From Botryllus schlosseri (lineage: Eukaryota > Chordata > Ascidiacea > Stolidobranchia > Styelidae): 20,696 nt of DNA. The DNA lies in NCBI GenBank assembly GCA_000444245.1, contig ATSW01003391.1, positions 1 to 20,696 on the forward strand, in the 5' to 3' direction. The notes beneath the pieces were generated by a model. That model was not told the DNA's origin, ran no database searches, and worked only from the letters and a program-made list of their open reading frames with translations. Shown in pieces: positions 9,212-19,100 of the stretch; positions within the stretch are counted from its first letter, which is position 1; each line of letters begins with the position of its first letter. The translations under genes were made by a program, and so were the position numbers.

Positions 9212-9970
9212 TATTACCGACGATGTGTACAATAGTTCCACAAATGCAGTGGTTGATATATTTCATGTGAAATGTGCGTTTTGTGCTGCTAGATTGTAAT
9301 GTCTCCCTTAACATAATTCCATCGCACTAGACAAGGGTTTTCCGGAAAAAAATGTTTTGAACTAGGTATTGACTTGAGTACATGCATGTTAAAATGAAAA
9401 ACGGTCCAAAGTTAATTCAATGTCAGCATACAGTGTACGTCTGTCCCACATTTTCAGTTGATATACTTGTCGCTCAAGCAAAAAATCAAAACCCAATACA
9501 GATTCACTGTGTCAACAATCGAAGAGGTGGAATTGGGATGTGTATATTGGGCTGGATGAGCTAGCACCCAACAGTTGTAATTGCAACTTGATTTGATCCA
9601 GAAAAGAGTACTGAATTAGTTGAATTGTTATCGGGCGCGATTCAAGCGTGAAATATTTCCAATAGTAAAGTCCAAACCCAGCAAAACCGATCAGACTTCT
9701 ACATCATCGTCTCAAATACAACTCCAATATAACCAGCCAGGGTAAGAAAATTCTGAAAAGGGGGGGCTGGACGAAAAAAGGTTAAGAGCCACTACCCACT
9801 GACCAGGGAATGGGACTGTGAACAAAATGGTCCATGGATAGCCAAAAGTTTAACTTGACACGAACCGAATCCGATTACATTGTACGGAAGGAAATTTATC
9901 CGGATTGGGTCCTCAAGCCGAAAAAGAGCTCTACATATATCGAGAACTTAATCATGGCAAGCCTACTAAT
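9212..9970. other. Sequence downstream of the protease stop codon; possible hAT end inside
   Basis: This would hold the 3' UTR of the protease (minus strand). I find no AATAAA or ATTAAA on that strand within about 600 bases of the stop. At about 9786-9800, AAAGGTTAAGAGCCACTA resembles a decayed hAT right end. No other feature recognised. Confidence 0.4.
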
Positions 9971-10126
9971 TTACTCACCTATTTTATTATCGTCCAACAC
10001 CTTCCAAATCCAACTCATGACTGATGGGACGGAAATGTAGAAGCCAGGGTAATCGCCCCCACATTTAAAACCAAAACTCACAATACCGATTTGCATCCAG
10101 TACTTGATGTTCTTGTTTAGCTTCAT
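9971..10126 (-). CDS. S1 protease last exon (residues after the catalytic Ser, with stop)
   Basis: After the acceptor TATTTTCAG the phase 0 exon encodes YWMQIGIVSFGFKCGGDYPG, then FYISVPSVMSWIW and a short tail ending KIGE-stop. SFG corresponds to residues 214-216 (Phe replacing the usual Trp215), the Cys is Cys220 of the 191-220 disulphide, PG is 225-226 and Tyr is 228. The MSWIW helix is the normal end of an S1 domain. The stop TAA is at 9971-9973. A near-perfect donor, ATAG|GTGAGT, overlaps the last two codons in phase 1, so an alternative spliced C-terminus is possible. Confidence 0.9.
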   Translation of the reverse strand: MKLNKNIKYWMQIGIVSFGFKCGGDYPGFYISVPSVMSWIWKVLDDNKIGE

Positions 10127-13100
10127 CTGAAAATATCATTTATTCACTTCAATCAGGGGACGCATTGAAGCAATGTCATTACTAGTTTTGTATGAAAATC
10201 TCAGACCTTCGGTAGAAATAAGATTTCCTCCGATCATAATTCTAGTGGTCAACCGATATTCAGATTTGATTACTTCACCCTTATTACAACTGGACCCCCA
10301 CTGTCTCCTTGGCACGAGTCCACATTCAAGTTTTCGTCAGCACTGGCCGCACAGAACATCCGTCCAGTAAATCTTGCATCGGCTACATCGACTTGAATAT
10401 TTTTGATGCTTTCAGCGCACCTGAACAGAACAGTAGGTCTACTACCTGTTTTTGGTGAAATCTACTAAAAAGTTATTTACTCTGGACCAGTCGTTCACAA
10501 ACTGTGGCTTGCAACCGCCCAAAGTTGAGCATATCATGCATGTTACCTGGATCAAATAATTTCAATTGAAATGAGATTGCCTTATGCATGCAAACAGTTT
10601 ACTGAAAGACATGCAACATTGTGACGTACGACCAAAGTAGACCACACAGAAAAAAAGTGTAAAACTTCTGAATCAATGTAAAATGTGATGTTTTATTTTT
10701 CTAATTAATGTAGAAGGAAATTTAGGCAAAAGTTCTAAAATGCTACAATAACAATACAAATAGATCTATGACAGGTTTTGGAATATACAGAATTGTGAAA
10801 AAATATGTTGAAGCCCACTATGCAGATGAAGGAATTGTTCAGGTATCAGGTGTGCAATAGCGCTAAGGTCACTTTGTTATGGTTGTTTCGAGATTTAATT
10901 TCAAGTTCAAATTTTTGCTTATTAAATTTACAGTTGATACTAGGCCTACTCTTTGCCTGAAGCAGTAACGACATGATCAAATGATTCTCACTTTATATCC
11001 TCGACAATCTTCAATAGTCCTTCTTGAAGATGAGACGGAGAAGCTCCGAGATATTTTTTGTGACCGAATCCAGTAACAATCACAGGAGTATCAGAAGGTG
11101 CAATTTGGGCCAAGACATTCTTTCCTGTAACAGTGGCAGAAAATAGAAGTTCCAGAATTTAAAAGCTTCCGGTCAAGATGTTATCGATTCATGTCCAGTA
11201 AACCAACCTCCTATGTTGCACTCTTCCTTATCATAGTCCTTCAACAAATCAACTGGACTGAGTGGGCCGCCTTTCATACAAGGAAGACATACTGGCCGAA
11301 TATAACGAGAGAAGACAAATTTGCCAGCTGGAACGTTGAGGTCAACAACAAACTTGCCATTTCCCCCTCGAATCAATCGTGCTCCAATGCGAATCTAGTT
11401 TAAAACAATCAAATGCAATTAATCTCCTGCAATAAAGGAGGACAATGACAGGAAAAGTTTCTCTCACCAATGCAACATCATAATCAAAAGACTTTCTGTT
11501 GAAGCTAGGGTGGCTGTAGACCTGGTTGGGTTCAAATATATCAATATGCTCTGCAATCTCATGACCGGAACTTGGAAATGCAGTCATACCTAAAATTTCA
11601 GAGTAACTACACAGTAGCAAAATGATGTAAGTTTTTAATTGAGAAATATCAGGTATATTCACAAATGTAAAATAGGTTTAGATTGTCAAGGAAAGGAAGT
11701 GGTTCATTTTTGTCCTTGATGTTTTTGAAGCATATACACCAACCGAAAGTGGGCACCAGCACCCACCCGGGGGTGTTGACGAGCGTGAAGGGGGACGCTG
11801 GACGTAAGATAGGCGATTGGGGCGCTGGTACCTTTTTGGCGGTTCAGGGAAGCAAGCAGCCTAAAAAAAAGTTGGGAAACCTTGGTTCGTAGAACTAATT
11901 AGAACCAATTATTATCGAATTGCAAGTACCATAAAAATGTTGATTCAAAGTAGTACCAATCAGTCAGTATCAGCCTATAGTTCAGGATTGTAGTTTTTAT
12001 CTGCAATAACAAAGCTTGGTTAGGACCTGTAATGATTAAAATTCAACTAAGCTACTAGTATGTGGACATTTTCAGTTTGGGAGACGTGGATTTTTGGACT
12101 GGGGAAAATACTAGATTTGTTTTATTTGACCGTTTATGATTCACAATGAGCAGATAATTAGGCGTTTACAACGGTAGACCTATAAACAGGGTTGCCATTG
12201 ACATGGACCCAAAAATAAGGACAGACAAAAATTAGACTAGCATTAAAAACCGTTTTTGTACATAGTTTGCATTTATACGAGCTGTGGCAATCATATTCCA
12301 TACTTTTCGCCAGAAACAATCTGCTCCAGCAACTCCTAGTCATTAGAAAGTGCTTCATGGATCTCACGACAGCTCAGGTCTCGGTTTACCGTTACTGAGG
12401 GCCGAAACAGCACTTCGTCAGCCCTCCCCAAAAAGGCGTTGGCCTTGACCCCCCCCCCTCCCATAGGGTGTCAAACCAAACTTTTTCACCCTGTGATTAG
12501 ACACGTCAACCAAGATGGGAAAGGCCTTGCACTAAGTTTAGACAGAATCACTTTTGAGCATAGGGAGCGATAAATACGAGTAACAATGCTTGTAGTATTG
12601 GTCCTGGCCGAAACAAACTTTTTTACAATGTTGGAATCAGGGAATATTGCTTTGAACAATTGCGATGTTAAATCGCTGGTGAGGAACGATTCCAGTTGTT
12701 GACAGTATGGGATGCCCAGGTACCATCAGCAGCAGCTGCCTTGTAGTCTGTGGTCGTTGTTGCGTGCTGATCGACTTGCCAAAAATTTATTCATCGACTG
12801 GCTCGAATTAATCATTATGACACAATTCTTGTGTTTTGGGGTATCAATGTGAGTTGAAATAGCGGTCTTTCCTATGGCCTCCAGGCTAATGTCACAAATG
12901 CGGATATTGCAATGTGCGAAACACTCGCCCTTCAAGCTTTGTTAGATACCTTTGAATTCTCTCTCATAATCGTCACGAAAAACGTTTTTACGCCTGCTCA
13001 TTTTAACTGATCAGATTTAACCTTATTATTAGCTAAAACTATATGTGCAGTATAATTTAGATATATTTATCAATGATTTATAGCTTTACTACTTTTCAAC

Positions 13101-16100
13101 CCAACTGTCGACTCACTCGACTGCACTGCACCTTTTTTCACTGCGTAATAAAAATGCTGCCTTATTCTGCTGTAGACTAGACAGCAGGAACCTGATACTG
13201 CTGTTTACTGCTAAAATGAGGTCCGCTGTGATAGCTTGGTACAGCCGAATCTGCTATACCACCACTCAGACTCACCGCCCTTATACGTGGCGAGATAGCT
13301 GCAATACCAATGGATTGCGGGTTCGAGTTTGACCGAGGTCGACTTCAGAATTCCTATACCTAAGCGTTGGAAGTTTATCTAGGCTCCTCCTCGCCACCTT
13401 ATCCGTTTAAGCGGTGTCTTACAAAAAGCCTAGAAGTGGGCCGTGTTATAAGTCAGCAGTTACGGACTAAAAATGAAGAATATGGACCTGGTGTGAATGA
13501 CCATAATAGTCGACAAACACCATGAATACCTACAAACAAACTCACTACCCTAGCTATCCCACCACCTAGAAGCGAAATCACGTGGTGTGTACGTCACGAG
13601 AGTTCCTTTCATTTATGATGTCATAAAATCTCTACGACAATGCAAAATTTTAGAATATTATGCAACACAAATACCAGAGTAAAACGATCAAATTTCTGTG
13701 GTGGTTGAAAATAAGCCAAAAGAAGGACACAAGTCGAAAATAAGGACATTTCTTATAAATAAGGACAGCTGAGTTTTCTAAGACGTGGCCCTTCAAAATA
13801 AGGACAAATCTTAGAAATAAGGACGGTATGGCAACCCTGCCTATAAAGTAGTAAATAGTAGTAACAACTAGTCGAGTTTTTGACTTTATGAACAATTTTG
13901 ACAAATTTTGACCTAACACTACAATTTTGCCATGTCAAAAAAAACGCCCTACTAATGACCAATTTTCACTCATTGAAAAAATCCATACTATTTATGATTT
14001 GCCAAGAACATGGCTGACTCGATTACATAATTCAGATATCTGCTATCAGCCAAAATGGATTTGATTTGTTAATAGTGTAAGAATATAATAGTGTAACAAT
14101 AGCAATAACAGCTGCAGCAGCAATATTTATGCTGTTTTAGATCAGAAAAACAGAGTTATCACTTACCAACTGCTAGCAAGAATCCATCTTTCCAATTTTT
14201 CGTTTTATTCAATCGATAAAATCGATCAAATACATGTGCTGCACTCAGAACCCATTCTTCATTTATAATAGTCCCTCCTCCAAATCCAGATTTTATTTTG
14301 TATATCTATGGTAGACACAATAACATTTCATCATGCAGCATTGACAATATCCACATATATATATAAATATATATACAATACATATCGGCATGAAAATGAT
14401 TATGTACCAGTAATCTGTTATTATCCATGTTTGAAGACCACAATGATTAGCACAATGAGGTGCTAATAACCAGCCAAGATAATGTGCGGGTAAAGAGAAA
14501 GGGGCATTTTGCACTAGTACAAACGATACAGCAACAAATTCATAACTTCTTTCATAATGTTAGGATTAGTAGACTTAGCAATAACACAGCGAGGGAAATT
14601 CACATTTTAAAGTGACAGTTTGAAAAACTCTGCCAGCTAGCCAATTAAATTATGACGATAGACAGTATTGGGACCAAGCCACACTTTTCAGACACAATCG
14701 TATGGCCACTCTACCTGGTCGACTGAATGATTGATATTGTCAAAGAAAAATGTTTGCCAAGGCCAAGCTCCTTGCTTTGCTTCGGTTCCTTCAACTACTT
14801 TGGAAGTTAATTTTTGCTGCGATTCTTTTCCAGGAAACCCACAAGCGCTGAAAGCTAAATAATTTTCATGAAAGTAAAAGTCATTGTTGGGGTGCAACTT
14901 CAACAACATATATGGCTCATATTTTCTCTTTCGATGTGCTGATCTAGTACAGTCATCACTATCGATATCACAATACAAATCATGTCTATACCTATCTATT
15001 ACAGTAGTATGGTTTGTGTATGTAATCATTTTCTTGCGAAATATACCTCTTCATGATTAATAATTTAGGTCACTAAAAGAAGAGGTTTCATTATTTTTTT
15101 TCCAGACCACACTCTCTTAGCAGCAAGAAAGGTTGAAAATACCCAATGAATTCATATTTTATACTTACGGACACATAAAGGCGCAAAGCCAGTCCATTTC
15201 TTATCAGATCTACATCTTCTTGTGGATGGACCAGTCAATAAAAACCCTTCATCACAACCATAGGTAACTGTATTTCCGTATGATATACCACTTGCAAGGA
15301 TGTAGCCATTCGTTGGTTCGGACAATTTAGGGCAATCAGCATCTGGATTGATATAAGAACAGAGATATAATTAGGTTCTTCCTGCAATTTACAAGGTAAC
15401 AAATAGACAAAAGACATCACGTTCCCAAACTGTGGATCGTAATCTCATATTAAATTGTCATCACCCCTTTTGAGTCTATCATAAATATAACGTGAAGTTC
15501 AAGGCTTCCGATTTCGATCAAGTTGTGATTGTCATTGCAGCAAACATGAATAAAGGCATGGTTGGCAGATAATGGAATTCTAGATGGCCATGATATCAAC
15601 ACTGCTGGTCTGTTCCCATTATCTCAAATCCTACAATAACTTTTCAGTTGCATCTGCTGCTTATCGTAGATTTGATCATAGAGGTAGTTGTCAACAAATA
15701 GCACTTGGGCAGTTCCTAGTGTGGTCTGAGCGAACCGTATTCACTATATGGGAAGAAATATTTTTCATTGTGCTACTTTTCCTTTGCCACAACAAATAAC
15801 TGTAAGAGTGGTTTCTTTCACTACAACGAATCAAGATCACGAAACCGAAATAGACGATATGTCACTACGACTTCAGTAGTCTGTTAAATGAGGTACCATA
15901 ATGTAAAATACATCAAAATTGATCCTGTTGAGGAAAGGACGTAGTTTATTTTTGTCCTTGATGTTTTTGCAGCATATACACCGACTCATGATACACATAC
16001 ACACGATCTGCGCATATGCATACCATGAGTGCATGATGTGCATATGCCGCTGGACAAGGAAGTGCAGATATAGCCTTTACGGCTTTCTAAGTCATGCACC

Positions 16101-19100
16101 ACCCCTCCATGCTATCCCAGTAATGCATGAGCGCCAAGCAGGGAAGCCATGGATACCAGTGTTACTAATCAGGTCTTTGGTCTGACCCGGCCGGGAATCG
16201 AACCCACGACCTACCGATCAAGAAGCCGGACGCTTAACCATTACGCTATCTTGTCGGTAGAAGAGCCTAAATAAATTTGATCAGGCAGATATCAGGAAGA
16301 TCTTTCCGATTGCCATTTGTCGCCGCCAACCAAAAAAGATTGGGAGCCATTGCTCTATTGGAAAACCCATCCAATTATTCCAAATTCACAATGCCACTGT
16401 TATTGAGCAATGAATTGGCATCATATTAAATTGTTTTATTTCCAACTGGTAAGGCAACACCAGTCATGATATATTTGGAGTCTGGGATTAAGGGATTGGT
16501 TTTGAACTGAACCAAGTTTTTTAAGAATATGAATTTCCCAGAGCAGAGGTTTCCGGGCTATTCGCCATGACATTATTTTCAGTGGGCCATAAAGCTTGTG
16601 TAGTACACAGTGATACCAGAAATCATATTATTTGAAACAAATAAGAGTTCGACTGGTTAATAGCAAGTCAGCTCGACCTAATGTTACATTTGTGAGATCA
16701 TTTCTGCGTACAATCGTAACAGGCATGGTTCTTCTCTGAACCTTATTATTTGTTGAAAACCTGAGCTCTCGGAAATGTAAAGTGGCATACAGTATCTGAG
16801 CTTTTACACGTTTCACAGTTTCGCATATTTGTCTGATGTAGATGATGATATTAAAGATGAAGATGTAGGTGATCTTGGTAATCTACAAACTAAATTCAAA
16901 TCCTACTTTCACGAGATTAGCAAAAACGCTTTTACACTTGCGCGAAACCTATTTCATGTTGCTGTCGAGCAAGTAGATGATGAGTTGAAACATGAATCAG
17001 ACCTTAGAAATGATTCAGTCTGCCGTGAAATATTTCAGGATGTTTCTGTCATTAGATTGTAATCCAAATTAACTCATCTATCCTGAAATCCGCAAATTTT
17101 ATCATATTAAACTAATGTCTTTCACAGCAACGCGGTTGTGTGGGTCAGAATTTTTACCCGTTGAACATTAAGTCCCATCCGCGCAACGGACTTGACGTTG
17201 CAGCTGACATATGCTGCTCACTTGCATCGACAGCACTCAGAATATAAATTTTGCGGACAAAATACAGCAATAACCTCATTAAATTTGAGTGAATTTTCAT
17301 TTGAATAATGTATCCCATTGTGTTGTTGAAACTTAGTCTCATTGAACGTTGATGTGACTTAGTTGGCTATGAGCAAAGAAAGGTTTAAAGCACCAACTCC
17401 TAGGATCAATCAATCAACCAAGGTTATTTTGTTACTGTAATATAATAATTACGGGAAATAATGAAAAGAGAAATGGTGAGAAAATGAAAATAAGGATATG
17501 AAATCATCAAGTCAACTAAAGTACATGTGCATTGTGCAACAGGAAAATAGGTACTGGTTGAACTAAGACGTGGATATATTTAGAATTTAATCTGTTAATA
17601 AACAAAGTTGATAAATCAGTCAAATATTACATTGCTTTAACAGGACTCTTCTTCGGGAATGTTTGGAACGGTGCCGAGTCATACTAACATTCTTTTGCTC
17701 CATGCTTTAATTCAGCATTGAGAAACTTGAAATTTATAGTGTTGCGCTCATAAATTTCTGTACTGGCCAATTTTGGTTGCATTCAAATTTGGCACGTTGT
17801 AGCCTACTAGGTTTTAGGTGTCACTGCGAATTCCTTGCTTCAAACAAGCAATAACGAAAGGTCCATCGTAAGTCGCAAGTTGGTAACTTCAAATGATTAG
17901 CAACACTACTGTTGATATGTCAGAGAGAGAGATATGGTATTCTTTTTCGCCTGCACCATCAAGATGCTTTGACGAGGGAGATGCGATACGATAGGTCATC
18001 TAGTCTGCACCCCTGGTTTTTCTCCTCCATGCTATCCTTGATTGCTGAGCGCCTAGCAGGATAGCTGTGAATACCAGTTTTCGAGTCTTTCGTCTGACCC
18101 GGCCGGGGATCGAACCCACGACCTACCGATCGAGAAGCCGGACGCGCAACCATTACACTATCTCGCTCGTATGTCACTTCAGTTAAAAACATCAAAATAC
18201 AATCCTACCTGGGTTGTAGCAGGATTTTCCACACCAATCATCACATTGGCATTTATTGAATCCACCTTTGCAATCTGAATCGTTTTTGCACCGCTTCCTG
18301 CATTTCCTCCCCTTTTTCACTTTGCTCACGTCTCTCTTGCATTTATACGCTTGACAAGAAAAGAGAAAATTAGTGTCAAATGAAAATCACCTGGTTCTCA
18401 TGGACTTATTTTTGATATGGTAATTCATAATACTTATGATGGCTCCTTACTCTCGTTCACAGTGAATTTTCCACTGAGGTTATGGCCTTATTATTATGCA
18501 ACCCTTATTTAAACAGGCTATGTCAAATTTCATAGCTAAGAGTTCAATGCTTCCATGCTAAAACTGTTATTTTCCTAACTGACAGAAATTTAGTTGCACT
18601 ACAAAAATATATTCTGTGATTATGTGAATATATATGACGACTTTCGCAGATTACACAGTTCTAATATTCAATTACTACTGTATACATGTGACTAAAAATA
18701 TGAAGGTATACAGACATACGGTAGTATAAACTATATTCATCAAGATGTCTGCCAGCAGTTAGAAATTAGGTGTGGTCATATATATCTATATTAAATTTAT
18801 TTTAATTTGTAGAGCAACAAACTTCTATAAGTTGATTGCTAAAAATAAATACAAAAACATCAGCATGATGCATGCTGGTGAACCTACCTGTACAATATGG
18901 GCTTGGTGACGACCACTTGCCACTTTCCAAACAGACCATACGAGGTTTTCCTATACCTTTATATCCTAGGTCACATTTGAAATTTGCAATGGTACCAGTT
19001 CTGTATGGTGGTGTCGTTGAAGTTGTGATATCTGCATACTGTACTGGCTCGATATCCGGGCAAAATATTGCTGAAAAGAAGAAATGATCTCTACCTTGAG

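Larger units (their letters stand above)
12187..13839 (-). mobile_element. hAT-superfamily DNA transposon with both ends and 8-bp target duplication
   Basis: The element starts CAGGGTTGCCAT and ends, in reverse complement, with the same 12 bases. It is flanked by the perfect 8-bp duplication CCTATAAA at 12179-12186 and 13840-13847, diagnostic for hAT. Subterminal AAAATAAGGACA words occur once near the left end and at least five times in 13710-13825, as expected for transposase binding sites. At 1653 bp it is shorter than a full hAT element and keeps only the N-terminal and early core part of a transposase on the minus strand. It sits in the intron between the His and Asp exons of the protease. 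Confidence 0.92.

Noticed and set aside
15000-15029. Start of the activation-site exon at the in-frame Met near 15029
   Set aside because: The acceptor at 14996 gives the phase needed to join CCP2; the upstream codons are more likely intron read-through.
16184-16254. tRNA gene on the minus strand
   Set aside because: A and B boxes are good, but the acceptor stem does not pair and the sequence continues into a body shared with a second genomic copy, so it is a SINE head.
18096-18167. tRNA gene on the minus strand
   Set aside because: Same reason as for the other copy; it also carries target duplications and a pyrimidine-rich tail.
18872-19087. Plus-strand open frame over CCP1
   Set aside because: Antisense of a clear sushi exon on the minus strand.
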